Source: an uncultured Flavobacteriales bacterium (GTDB lineage Bacteria; Bacteroidota; Bacteroidia; Flavobacteriales; UBA1820). Taken from it: a DNA stretch of 44,147 bases. How positions within the stretch are numbered: the first letter of the stretch is position 1; every line of letters starts with the position of its first letter. Positions 17,045 to 25,656 of the stretch are shown here, piece after piece. Both the position numbers and the translations under genes were made by a program. The notes beneath the pieces are model-generated. The model saw only the letters and a list, made by a program, of their open reading frames with translations. It did not search any database and was not told where the DNA came from. The stretch lies in assembly GCA_938023515.1 (NCBI GenBank), contig CALJDR010000098.1, positions 1 to 44,147 on the forward strand, read 5' to 3'.

Positions 17045-18139
17045 TTAGCGTATTGTGATAAAGCCGCCGAGCACCGACCCGACCGCCGAAAGTTTGCGGG
17101 AAGTCTCTTCCCATTCGCTTTCCGGATCGCTGCCGGTCACGACACCTCCTCCGGCATACAGGATAGCATCCTCCTTAGCCACTTGCAGACAGCGGATATT
17201 TACGTAGAGTTCAGCGGAATCCTCACCCGCCATATTCAGTTCACCCAGATACCCGCCGTAAAACTCCCGCGAGTAGCCCTCGTAACGCCGGATGAACTCC
17301 ATCGCCTCCTTGCGGGGATATCCGCATAAGGCCGGAGTGGGTGCTAAATTCTTGAGCAATACGTTCATATCGACATCCTTGGGGGCTTGGCCGTTTATAT
17401 GGCTGCACAAGTGTACTACAGGGCCAGCCACCTGGTTTGCCGGCTTCGAGACGCTCACCGTGGCGACCCCGCTGCGTTCCAGCGCATCTTTGACAAATAC
17501 GCTCACGATTGCCTGCTCCTCCACGTTCTTCGTGTCCCAGCGGTACATCTGCTCGCCCTGGTACGGCATCGTGCCGGCCAGCGACATCGTATGGACTTCT
17601 TTTCCCCGGCGCAGCAAAAGCAATTCCGGTGTCGCTCCGGCCCATTGCCCTACCTGCGGGTGTGAGAAATAGTAAACAAACGATTCCGGATATTTCGCAC
17701 ACATAGCAGCGAACAACCCGGCCACGTTGATATGGACATACGGTATTTTCACACAGCGGGAAGTAACTATTTTTTTCAGCACACCCTCACTCAAAGCATC
17801 CAACGCCTTTTCGACCAAAGCCGTATAGTGTTGTTTCAAGGATATCTCGTCCCCATAATCGAATATTGCATCTTCATCCGTGCGCACATAGGGCAAATCC
17901 GAAACCGGAATACGTGTCACAGCCGCCGGGCGCAGCAATACGGCCGGTACGCTGTCCGAAGCAAACGGCGCGAACACGAAACCCCGGTCTTTCCCGGCGT
18001 CCGTAACTACACTTAATTTCGGATCGTAGTCTATTACGATCCTCACTTCATTCTCGCCCGGGGTACGGTACACCGCAAAAGGGAAATTTCCCTTTCCCAG
18101 GGCCTCCATGATCGCCGTAAAGTCTTTCTTCTGAGCCAT
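17045..18139 (-). CDS. menF: Isochorismate synthase
   Basis: A 364-residue chorismate-utilising enzyme. Visible motifs are KKIVTSR with the general-base lysine (122-128), GATPELLL (168-175), SLAGT (186-190), HLCSHINGQ (243-251), LAPTPALCGYPR (265-276), GGYLGELN (295-302) and GGGVVTGSDPESEWEE (330-345) with metal-binding glutamates. The length fits a stand-alone isochorismate synthase rather than anthranilate or aminodeoxychorismate synthase. It makes isochorismate for menaquinone, the quinone used by anaerobic respiration and by the cytochrome bd encoded at 24001-26820. It starts 3 bp after the thioesterase gene, which serves a later step. The other men genes are not in the window. Confidence 0.9.
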   Translation of the reverse strand: MAQKKDFTAIMEALGKGNFPFAVYRTPGENEVRIVIDYDPKLSVVTDAGKDRGFVFAPFASDSVPAVLLRPAAVTRIPVSDLPYVRTDEDAIFDYGDEISLKQHYTALVEKALDALSEGVLKKIVTSRCVKIPYVHINVAGLFAAMCAKYPESFVYYFSHPQVGQWAGATPELLLLRRGKEVHTMSLAGTMPYQGEQMYRWDTKNVEEQAIVSVFVKDALERSGVATVSVSKPANQVAGPVVHLCSHINGQAPKDVDMNVLLKNLAPTPALCGYPRKEAMEFIRRYEGYSREFYGGYLGELNMAGEDSAELYVNIRCLQVAKEDAILYAGGGVVTGSDPESEWEETSRKLSAVGSVLGGFITIR

Positions 18140-18142
18140 ATT

Positions 18143-18592
18143 TTATCGTTTTTCCCGATTCTTGGGTAGTATTACGTTGGTCACTTTCCCGACCGAGACC
18201 AGTCGCCCGTCCTGCGCCCGGACCTCGACCTGCCAAACCTGGGTCGTACGGCCCACATGGGCCGCCGTAGCGATGGCAGTAAGCGTGTCGCCCAATTTGC
18301 CGGGACTTATATGGGAGACCGACACATCTATCCCCATCACGATCTCCGTTTCGGGATCCATGAAAAGGTAGGAGCCGGAACTTCCGGCGGTCTCTATCAA
18401 GGCGAGCGTAGCGCCCCCGTGCAGCAGGCCTTCCGTGCGCGAATGCAGGGGAGTAACCTCCATCGTACAGGTGATCGTATTTTCTCCTACACCGGTATAG
18501 CGGATGCCGAGCGCTTCCATCAGCGTGCCCGGACATATCGCATTCATGCGGGCCAGCGCTTGTTCTTCGGTCAGTTTTATTCTTTCTCTCAA
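18143..18592 (-). CDS. menI: Hotdog-fold thioesterase, probable 1,4-dihydroxy-2-naphthoyl-CoA hydrolase
   Basis: A 149-residue single hotdog domain with LLHGGATLALIETAGS: the HGG turn at 58-60 and catalytic Glu67 of PaaI/MenI-type thioesterases. The tight link with menF (3 bp) makes hydrolysis of dihydroxynaphthoyl-CoA in menaquinone synthesis the most likely reaction; a phenylacetyl-CoA-type activity is the alternative. The start used is TTG at 18592, because homologues have about ten residues before the MNAICPGTLMEALGIRY segment; the ATG at 18547 would give a shorter 134-residue form. Confidence 0.82.
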   Translation of the reverse strand: MRERIKLTEEQALARMNAICPGTLMEALGIRYTGVGENTITCTMEVTPLHSRTEGLLHGGATLALIETAGSSGSYLFMDPETEIVMGIDVSVSHISPGKLGDTLTAIATAAHVGRTTQVWQVEVRAQDGRLVSVGKVTNVILPKNREKR

Positions 18593-18613
18593 AATAAAAT
18601 GGGTTTTGGGTGA

Positions 18614-19387
18614 TTATAATTCGATCTCGAGCGTATCGTAAGCCAGATGCACCCCTTCGGGCAGTAGTTTTTCCGCTTCGGCGGCAAAGCCCATCGCCTC
18701 GCTGATATGCGTGAAATAGGCTTTCTTCGGAGCGATCCGCCGCACCACTTTCAGCGATTCGGGCAGTATCATATGCGTAGGGTGCGGGTCGCTGTGCCGC
18801 AGGCAGTTAAGCACCAGCACGTCGAGGCCTTCGAGCAACTTATACGAGCTCTCGTACATGGTCTTCACGTCCGTCAGATACGCCATATTGCCGATGCGGT
18901 ATCCGGTCACCCCGATCCATCCATGGCTGGCCGGTATGGGAGTTACTTTTATATCGCGCACGTAGAACGGTTCGTCGGTAATGACGTGTTCGGCTACGTC
19001 GGGCGCACCGGGATACCGGGCAGCTCCCTGGGCGAATACATAGGCGAACCGGGCATGGAGCGACTCTATCACGTCCTCTTTGGCATAGATATCGATGTCA
19101 TGGCTGCGGAAATAACAGATAGGCCGCACATCGTCCAGTCCGGCGGTATGGTCGGCATGGGCGTGGGTGAACAGTATCCCGTCCAGGTCGGACAACCCGG
19201 CCCGAAGCATCTGGTACCGGAAATCCGGCCCGCAGTCCAGCAAAATGATATGGCCGCTGTCGGTCACCACGGCTGCCGAGGTACGCAGGCGGTTGTCCCG
19301 GGGGTCCGTCGAATGCGACACCGGGCTTTTACTCCCTATCATCGGCACCCCTTGCGAAGTACCCGTTCCCAAAAATATCAGCTTCAT
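18614..19387 (-). CDS. MBL-fold metallohydrolase (PhnP/lipB-associated type)
   Basis: A 257-residue metallo-beta-lactamase-fold enzyme. The metal motif is THAHADHTAGLDD (His75, His77, Asp79, His80), with Asp51 in LLDCGPDF, a PASHGW histidine and a final THISEAMGF histidine. The opening LGTGTSQGVP is typical of the PhnP-like phosphodiesterase branch that also covers the lipoate-associated MBL proteins of Bacteroidetes. It probably hydrolyses a cyclic phosphate diester in the cytoplasm; the substrate is unknown. It lies 20 bp after the Ca2+ ATPase gene and 21 bp before menI. Confidence 0.87.
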   Translation of the reverse strand: MKLIFLGTGTSQGVPMIGSKSPVSHSTDPRDNRLRTSAAVVTDSGHIILLDCGPDFRYQMLRAGLSDLDGILFTHAHADHTAGLDDVRPICYFRSHDIDIYAKEDVIESLHARFAYVFAQGAARYPGAPDVAEHVITDEPFYVRDIKVTPIPASHGWIGVTGYRIGNMAYLTDVKTMYESSYKLLEGLDVLVLNCLRHSDPHPTHMILPESLKVVRRIAPKKAYFTHISEAMGFAAEAEKLLPEGVHLAYDTLEIEL

Positions 19388-19407
19388 TGCACTACTGTCT
19401 TATCCGT

Positions 19408-22323
19408 TCAATGTTTTACATATTCGGCCTTGTGCGTCACGTTCCCGCGGGTGAACAGGCGGATCAGTTCTCCGACCCACAACACGGCCGACGAACCGGC
19501 TACCACCCATATCCACTGCTGTCCGGTGAGCGGCACCACACTGAACGCTTCGCCCCCGAAGGTGACGATCAGCACCTGTCCCACGATAATGGCCAACAGG
19601 ATAAGCACGAACGCCCGACTGCGGCCCAGGTGGTAGAAGGCCGAATGGCCCGACGAGAACGCCCTTACATTGAGAAGGTTCCAAACCTGCATCATCACGA
19701 ACAGCGTGAAGAACATCGATAGTTCCGTCGGGGTCAGGACGCTGCCCGTATAGTAGAACCAGCCGAGCACCGCCAGAAGCGCCGCCGCGGAAAGTCCTCC
19801 GGTGAGGAAAATGGCGTGTTTCATCCCTTTGGTGATAATGAAGGCGGAGGCATCCCTCGGGCGTTCCTTCATCACGCTTCTGTCCGGCGGCAGCGAAGCC
19901 AGCGCACCGGCGGCCAGGGTATCCATGATCAAATTGACCCAAAGCATCTGTGTTACGCTCAGCGGGGCTTCCCCGCCCAGGGCCGAGCCGAGAAAGACCA
20001 CGACCAGCGCCACCAAATTGATCGTCAATTGGAACACGATGAAACGCTGGATATTTTTATAGAGCGAACGGCCCCACATCACTGCCGTCGATATCGAAGT
20101 GAACGAATCGTCGAGGATCGTGATATCGCTGGCCTCTTTGGCCACCGAAGTGCCCGTACCCATCGACAGTCCCACATGCGCAAAGTTAAGTGCCGGGGCG
20201 TCGTTCGTCCCGTCGCCGGTAACGGCCACTACTTCGCCGCGTTTTTGGAGCAACTGCACCAGCCGCTGTTTATCCATCGGCCGGGCGCGCGCCATGATTT
20301 TCAGGTCTTTTACCCTATCGTAGGCCTCTTCATCGGAAAGGGCGGCGAATTCGGGCCCGGTGATGATGTTTTGCTGCGTATCTTCCTCCGGGTTCCACAG
20401 TCCTATCTGCCGGGCTATCTCCCGCGCCGTAGCCGGCGTATCGCCCGTGACGATCTTCACGGCGACCCCCGCATGGAGGCATTCGGAAATGGCTTCTCCC
20501 ACGTCCGGGCGCACTGGGTCGGAAATGGCCGTGATCCCGAGGAACACGAGGCCTTCCCCGGCCAGTTTTTCCAGGGACTCGCGGATATCTTTCTCTTCCA
20601 CCTCCCGGTAGGCGAACCCAAGGGTACGCATCGCCTGGTTCTGATATCCGGTAAGGGTTTCCCGCAGGCCTGATTCCTGCGAAACGGCATTCTCCAGTCC
20701 CTCCCGGGTGGCTACCTGAAGGGATTTCGAGAACACAATCTCCGGCGCCCCTTTGACGAACAATAGGTAGCGTCCTTCCGGATCCCGCACGAGCGTAGCC
20801 ATATATTTTCGTTCGGTGGAGAAAGTGAGCTGCGATACCGTTTCCACCTCGTCCCTTATCTGCTGGTAATCCTGATCCTGGGCGCGGAGCCACAATAGCA
20901 AAGCTCCTTCGGTCGGGTTGCCGATCGCATGTACTTTATCGCTGTCGGCCGTTTCCAAAAATGCGGTCGAATTGGCCGCCATGCCCACCTTTACCAGATA
21001 GGATATATCGTCGTCGGCCAACACCGCACCGTCCCTCAGCCCATAGAAATCGGTCTGGTAGACTTGCATCCTGTTTTGGGTGAGCGTACCCGTCTTGTCC
21101 GTACAAATAACCGTAATAGCGCCCATCGTCTCGCAGGCGTGCATCTTGCGCACCAGGTTATGGGATTTGAGCATCCGGCGCATACTCAGCGCCAGCGACA
21201 GGGTAACGCTCATCGGAAGCCCTTCCGGCACCACCACCACGATCAACGTGACAGCCACCATCAGGTAACCGAGTATCTCGGCCAGCACGCCCATCGGCAC
21301 CCAATTGGCTTCATCGGCCGGATCGATGCCCAAGGCGAACTCCACACCGATAAACACGGCCACGACGCCCGCGGCCAAAAGACCCCATACCCACCATTTG
21401 CTCCGCTTTATCCAGCGGGGCTGTTCGGCGTCTTTACGGAAAATAGCCGCCACGTCATAAATGATCTTCACCCATACTTTGGTCCCGAAGATCAGGAAAG
21501 CGCCAACGATAACCCACAGGGAAATGGACTGGAGCGAGCCGAAGTCCGGGATACCCAATAACGTATCGCGTACGAACAATAAAACGAATATCAGGATGGC
21601 AAAAGCGAAGCCCATCGCACTGATGAACTTGGCCAGCCCTTCCAATTGCCGGTTGAGCGGGGTCTTTTCCTCGCTTTTCGCTGTCGATTCGCGGGCCACA
21701 TTCCCGAAATCCGTCGCATCCCCCACCGCCGTAACGATCATTTCTCCCCGGCCGTCCACCACCGTGGTGCCGCGCATGACCATATTGGACGGGTACGTCG
21801 CATCGGCCTCGAAACCGGCTTCATCGGTCGTTTTATCGATCACCGGTTCCCCGGTCAGGGCAGATTCGTTCACCTGCAGCGATACGGCTTCCGTCAGCCG
21901 GCCGTCGGCCGGGATCTCGTCCCCCTGAGCCAGAATGACCACATCGCCCACGACGACATCCTTACGGGGTATTTCGTGCACAGCACCGTCCCGGTATACT
22001 TTTACCGGCACGTCGTCGTTTACCTGGTTGAGCACGTCGAATTTCTTGCCCGCATCCCACTCGAAGAAAAAGCCCACACATGTTGCCAAAAGGATCGCTA
22101 CCAGGATACCTATCGTTTCAATGTACTCCCCGGACGTGGCCGCGATCAGGAACGACAGCAACGCCGCTACCAGCAGTATCTCGATGATGGGGTCCTTGAA
22201 CTTTTCCAAGAGCAGTTTCCAGACGGAATCCCGTTTGGCCGGAGTGACGATATTGGCGCCGTGTTTACGGCGGCTTTCCTCGGCCTGTGCGGAGGTTAGC
22301 CCTTTACTGGAGGTTTGTGCCAT
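19408..22323 (-). CDS. Calcium-translocating P-type ATPase (PMCA-type, P2B)
   Basis: A 971-residue P-type ATPase. Parts in order: cation-ATPase N domain (about 1-60), actuator loop with ESALTGEP (153-160), M4 with VVPEGLP (365-370), phosphorylation site DKTGTLT with Asp409, nucleotide domain, hinge TGDGTNDAP, and six C-terminal helices. PEGLP and the overall order fit Ca2+-exporting P2B pumps. The stretch 250-350 between M3 and M4 is unusually long and holds additional hydrophobic segments. It is first in the operon ATPase-MBL-menI-menF-PRT, with an exact -7 box 36 bp upstream. Mn2+ transport is a possible alternative. Confidence 0.92.
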   Translation of the reverse strand: MAQTSSKGLTSAQAEESRRKHGANIVTPAKRDSVWKLLLEKFKDPIIEILLVAALLSFLIAATSGEYIETIGILVAILLATCVGFFFEWDAGKKFDVLNQVNDDVPVKVYRDGAVHEIPRKDVVVGDVVILAQGDEIPADGRLTEAVSLQVNESALTGEPVIDKTTDEAGFEADATYPSNMVMRGTTVVDGRGEMIVTAVGDATDFGNVARESTAKSEEKTPLNRQLEGLAKFISAMGFAFAILIFVLLFVRDTLLGIPDFGSLQSISLWVIVGAFLIFGTKVWVKIIYDVAAIFRKDAEQPRWIKRSKWWVWGLLAAGVVAVFIGVEFALGIDPADEANWVPMGVLAEILGYLMVAVTLIVVVVPEGLPMSVTLSLALSMRRMLKSHNLVRKMHACETMGAITVICTDKTGTLTQNRMQVYQTDFYGLRDGAVLADDDISYLVKVGMAANSTAFLETADSDKVHAIGNPTEGALLLWLRAQDQDYQQIRDEVETVSQLTFSTERKYMATLVRDPEGRYLLFVKGAPEIVFSKSLQVATREGLENAVSQESGLRETLTGYQNQAMRTLGFAYREVEEKDIRESLEKLAGEGLVFLGITAISDPVRPDVGEAISECLHAGVAVKIVTGDTPATAREIARQIGLWNPEEDTQQNIITGPEFAALSDEEAYDRVKDLKIMARARPMDKQRLVQLLQKRGEVVAVTGDGTNDAPALNFAHVGLSMGTGTSVAKEASDITILDDSFTSISTAVMWGRSLYKNIQRFIVFQLTINLVALVVVFLGSALGGEAPLSVTQMLWVNLIMDTLAAGALASLPPDRSVMKERPRDASAFIITKGMKHAIFLTGGLSAAALLAVLGWFYYTGSVLTPTELSMFFTLFVMMQVWNLLNVRAFSSGHSAFYHLGRSRAFVLILLAIIVGQVLIVTFGGEAFSVVPLTGQQWIWVVAGSSAVLWVGELIRLFTRGNVTHKAEYVKH

Positions 22324-22358
22324 ATACAGAAAGTGTATTTCCTTTAGATTGTAATTTA

Positions 22359-22366
22359 CAAAAATA
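22359..22366 (-). promoter_or_regulatory. Bacteroidetes -7 promoter box for the Ca2+ ATPase operon
   Basis: The minus strand reads TATTTTTG (TAnnTTTG), 36 bp before the ATG at 22323. No -33 TTG at good spacing is seen. Confidence 0.55.
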
Positions 22367-22441
22367 CGTTTTTGGACGCATACTTTCTCTATCGCGGTTT
22401 TAAATAATCTTTATCTTGTGCGGGCGCCCCGATGAAAAACG

Positions 22442-22449
22442 TATATTTG
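22442..22449 (+). promoter_or_regulatory. Bacteroidetes -7 promoter box for the GH43 gene
   Basis: TATATTTG is an exact match 55 bp before the ATG at 22504. A TTG lies at 22416-22418, but 23 bp away, slightly more than the usual gap of about 20. Confidence 0.55.
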
Positions 22450-22503
22450 TTTTTTCCCTTTTCTCTTCGGAAGAAAAGCCTTTAAAAACCTATACGAAAC
22501 CCT

Positions 22504-23541
22504 ATGAAGCAGTTCTTATTACCCCTTATCCTGGTCGTTCTGGCCCTCGGCTGTAAAAATCCCGGAAAATCCTACCCCGAAGCCCTTCCGGCACTCCCGG
22601 TATCGGAGTATACATTGGAAGAAATCGCCATACGCGACCCTTGCATCCTGGCCGATTCCGTTACCAGCACCTACTACCTTTATGCGGCCACCAATAAAGA
22701 GGAACGCCCCCGCGGATGGGCCGGAGTGAAGGCCTACAAAAGCAAAAACCTGAAAACTTGGGAAGGGCCCTACTTGGTATTCGAAATTCCCGAGGATTCC
22801 TGGGCCAACCCCCACCAAGGGGTCTGGGCGCCGGAAGTACACGCCTACCAAGGAAAATACTACCTTTTCGCCACCCTGCACAACAACCAGAAACCGCTCG
22901 GGGTACAAAAAGACACAACTCTCCCGGCCCTGATGATGCGGGGCACCCAAATATTCGTCGCCGACAACCCCGAAGGGCCGTTTATAGCTTCGGGAGCGGA
23001 TGCCCGCACCCCGGCGGACTGGATGGCGCTTGACGGCACGCTTTGGGAGGAGGACGGAGTACCGTATATGGTATTCTGCCGCGAATGGGTGCAGGTAGGC
23101 GACGGCACGATGGAGTACGTACAGCTAAATGCCGATCTGTCGGCGACGGCAGGAACGCCCCAGACCCTGTTCCGGGCCAGCGAAGCCGCATGGGTACCCG
23201 CCGAACCGACGGAGTTGTTCCCCTATCCGGGCTGCTACGTGACCGATGGCTGCTACCTGTACTGCACAAAGGACGGGGAACTGCTGATGATCTGGTCGAG
23301 TTTCGGAAAGGACGGCTACAATATCGCCACCGCCCGGTCGGAATCCGGAAAACTGGCCGGCCCGTGGACACAGGACGCCGAGCCCCTGTTCTCCGGCAAC
23401 GGCGGTCACGGAATGCTTTTCACCACTTTCGACGGGCGGCTGATGCTGGTATTCCACTACCCCAACAGTGGCGATACGCCCCATGCGCGCCTGTTCGAGC
23501 TCGAGGACACGGGGGACTCCCTGTCCGTGGTAAAATCCTGA
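22504..23541 (+). CDS. Glycoside hydrolase family 43-like lipoprotein
   Basis: A 345-residue lipoprotein (lipobox LALGC, Cys17) built as a five-bladed beta-propeller. Family features are IRDPCIL with the general-base Asp45, WAPEVHAYQGKYYLF (108-122), the LDGT aspartate (Asp177) in MALDGTLWEEDGVPYMVF, and the late GHGMLF blade motif. GH43 enzymes act mostly on arabinose- or xylose-containing glycans; the general-acid glutamate was not placed with certainty, so activity is inferred. It is a single-gene transcript with its own promoter and a very strong terminator. No SusC/SusD, sensor or other hydrolase is adjacent, so it is not part of a polysaccharide utilisation locus here. Confidence 0.85.
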   Translation: MKQFLLPLILVVLALGCKNPGKSYPEALPALPVSEYTLEEIAIRDPCILADSVTSTYYLYAATNKEERPRGWAGVKAYKSKNLKTWEGPYLVFEIPEDSWANPHQGVWAPEVHAYQGKYYLFATLHNNQKPLGVQKDTTLPALMMRGTQIFVADNPEGPFIASGADARTPADWMALDGTLWEEDGVPYMVFCREWVQVGDGTMEYVQLNADLSATAGTPQTLFRASEAAWVPAEPTELFPYPGCYVTDGCYLYCTKDGELLMIWSSFGKDGYNIATARSESGKLAGPWTQDAEPLFSGNGGHGMLFTTFDGRLMLVFHYPNSGDTPHARLFELEDTGDSLSVVKS

Positions 23542-23565
23542 CACGTCCCTATCTTTGGCAGGCGT

Positions 23566-23602
23566 GCGCGGGGGAGCCGTTCGGCTCCCCCGCGCGCTTT
23601 TT
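23566..23602 (+). terminator. Strong intrinsic terminator after the GH43 gene
   Basis: A perfect 14-bp GC stem (GCGCGGGGGAGCCG with its complement) around a tight TT loop is followed within a few bases by five T residues. Confidence 0.9.
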
Positions 23603-23748
23603 ACCGCATTTAGTTAGGGACAAGAAGCCGAAATTATACCCGTCAGCCCGCGAAAAATAAAATAAAACGCGGGGATATTTACATCGTACCGATTTTTTAC
23701 TAATTTTATCATTTGTAATCGTACACCCTATAAAACCGACCTCAAACT

Positions 23749-23964
23749 ATGCAAGCCATCCGGAATGTCTACTATTTTTACCGGGACGGGTTCGCCCGGA
23801 TGGGGCGGTTGGGCAAACTGCTCTGGACGATCGTCATCGTCAAACTGGTCATCATGTTCGTGGTACTGAAGGTCTTTTTCTTCGAGAACTATATGTCGGC
23901 CAACTTCGACACGCAGGAGCAAAAAACGGAATACGTCATACAGGCCCTTACGGGCAAAAAATAA
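23749..23964 (+). CDS. DUF4492 small membrane protein of the cyd operon
   Basis: A 71-residue protein with one membrane helix (about 22-44, LLWTIVIVKLVIMFVVLKVFFF) and charged ends, matching DUF4492, which is encoded directly upstream of cydA in Bacteroidetes. It lies 36 bp before cydA and is probably translated from the same message. It may help assemble or stabilise cytochrome bd, as small subunits do elsewhere, but this is inference. A near-match to the -7 box ending in TTTG at 23711-23714 has three bases instead of two in its centre, so it was not called. Confidence 0.82.
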   Translation: MQAIRNVYYFYRDGFARMGRLGKLLWTIVIVKLVIMFVVLKVFFFENYMSANFDTQEQKTEYVIQALTGKK

Positions 23965-24000
23965 CGGCTGTGAATTAAAAACTACTACCATCTAAGTCAT

Positions 24001-25608
24001 ATGGAACATATCGATTTCACCCTTGTCGACTGGTCGCGCGCCCAATTCGCGCTCACGGCCCTCTACCATTGGATATTCGTCCCGCTGACCCTTGGCCTGA
24101 CCTGGATCATCGCCATCATGGCCACCATCTACTACCGCACGGGCGCCGAAAAATGGAAGACCATCACCAAATTCTGGCTCAAACTCTTCGGAATCAATTT
24201 CGCCGTAGGCGTGGCCACCGGGCTGATCCTCGAATTCGAATTCGGCACCAACTGGTCGGCCTATTCCTGGTTTGTGGGCGATATTTTCGGCGCTCCGCTG
24301 GCTGTGGAGGGCATTATGGCCTTCTTCTTGGAGAGTACGTTCATCGCCGTGCTGTTCTTCGGCTGGAACCGTGTGGGTAAGGGGCTGCACCTGACCTCCG
24401 CCTGGCTGGTAGCTGTCGGGGCCAATCTGTCCGCCCTGTGGATCCTGGTGGCCAACGCCTGGATGCAAGACCCCGTAGGAATGGTTTTCAATCCGGAAAC
24501 GGCCCGCAACGAGATGTACGACTTCTGGGCGATCCTCTTCTCGCCCACGGCCATCAATAAGTTCTTCCATACCGTCCTCTCCGGGTACGTAACAGCCGGG
24601 GTGTTCGTGGTGGGGGTAAGTTCCTGGCTGCTGCTGAAAAAGAAAAACGTGGAATACGCGGCCAAGAGCCTGCGTATCGGCGCGATATTCGGACTTATCG
24701 GCATCGTACTGAGTATTTGGACGGGCGACGGTTCCGGCCGACGGATATTCGAGATACAGCCAATGAAACTCGCCGCCGCCGAAGGACTGGTATACGGGCA
24801 GAAAGAAGCCCCGCTGACGGTCATAGGCTATGTAAGTATCGACAAGGAAAAAGGCTATAAAGGCATCGACGTAAAAGGCATCAAGGTTCCCGGGATGCTG
24901 TCCTTGCTCTCCGATCATAAATTCCACACTTTCGTGCCGGGCGTGAACGACCTGATAGAAGGCAACCCGGAACACGGCATCATGTCCGCCTACGAAAAGA
25001 TGGAACGCGGAGCCGTGGCCCAAAAAGCGCTTTCCGACCTGAAAGACATGGAGAAAGGCTCGCTGGAATACCACTTGGCCCTCGAAAAATTTGCCGACCC
25101 GCAATGGCAGGAGGATTACTTCAGTTATTTCGGATACGGGTATTTCTACAACAAGAACCCGGAGATCATGCAGAGCAACGCCCAGCATCTGGTGCCGAAC
25201 GTTCCGCTGATCTTCTATTCGTTCCGCGCGATGGTCGGGCTGGGCTGCCTGTTCCTGCTCCTTTTCGCCGTAGCCCTGTACTTGTCCTACAAAAAACGCC
25301 TGGAGGGCAAGCGTTGGTTCTTCTACGCCGCCATCGCTGCCATTCCGTTGGTATACGTCTGCTCGATGGCCGGATGGGTGGTAGCCGAAGTCGGCCGCCA
25401 ACCCTGGATCATCGAAAGTCTGATGCCTACCATGGGCGCCGTATCCGACGTGAAAGCATCCTCGGTGCAGACTACCTTCTGGATATTCGCCTGCACGTTT
25501 ACCGTGCTGCTGATCGCCGAGGTGAAGATCATGATCTCGCAGATCAAAAAAGGCATGACCCCGCCGGCGGACAATGCACCCGGCGCACCTGCCAAAAACG
25601 CCAAATAA
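24001..25608 (+). CDS. cydA: Cytochrome bd quinol oxidase subunit I
   Basis: A 535-residue protein with nine or so membrane helices. The heme ligands are present: His23 (LYHWIFVPL) for the high-spin heme, His190 (FFHTVLSGY) and Met456 (VCSMAGWVVAEVGRQPW) for heme b558. The conserved proton-path glutamates Glu103 (AVEGIMAFFLES) and Glu111 are also present. The periplasmic Q-loop region (about 250-400) contains EIQPMKLAAAEGL and lies before the last helices. It oxidises quinol (menaquinol here) and reduces oxygen to water with high affinity, allowing growth or survival at trace oxygen. It is followed by cydB after 48 bp. Confidence 0.96.
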   Translation: MEHIDFTLVDWSRAQFALTALYHWIFVPLTLGLTWIIAIMATIYYRTGAEKWKTITKFWLKLFGINFAVGVATGLILEFEFGTNWSAYSWFVGDIFGAPLAVEGIMAFFLESTFIAVLFFGWNRVGKGLHLTSAWLVAVGANLSALWILVANAWMQDPVGMVFNPETARNEMYDFWAILFSPTAINKFFHTVLSGYVTAGVFVVGVSSWLLLKKKNVEYAAKSLRIGAIFGLIGIVLSIWTGDGSGRRIFEIQPMKLAAAEGLVYGQKEAPLTVIGYVSIDKEKGYKGIDVKGIKVPGMLSLLSDHKFHTFVPGVNDLIEGNPEHGIMSAYEKMERGAVAQKALSDLKDMEKGSLEYHLALEKFADPQWQEDYFSYFGYGYFYNKNPEIMQSNAQHLVPNVPLIFYSFRAMVGLGCLFLLLFAVALYLSYKKRLEGKRWFFYAAIAAIPLVYVCSMAGWVVAEVGRQPWIIESLMPTMGAVSDVKASSVQTTFWIFACTFTVLLIAEVKIMISQIKKGMTPPADNAPGAPAKNAK

Positions 25609-25656
25609 TCGAACTGAATCAAAACGGGGATTCCCCGGAACTAAAAAGATACAACC

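Noticed and set aside
23707..23714. Promoter box upstream of DUF4492-cydAB
   Set aside because: The sequence TATCATTTG has three bases in the centre instead of two, so it does not fit TAnnTTTG.
23992..25401. A 469-codon open frame antisense to cydA
   Set aside because: It lies wholly inside a certain gene on the other strand, has a composition rich in His, Gln and Gly typical of shadow frames, and shows no recognisable domain.
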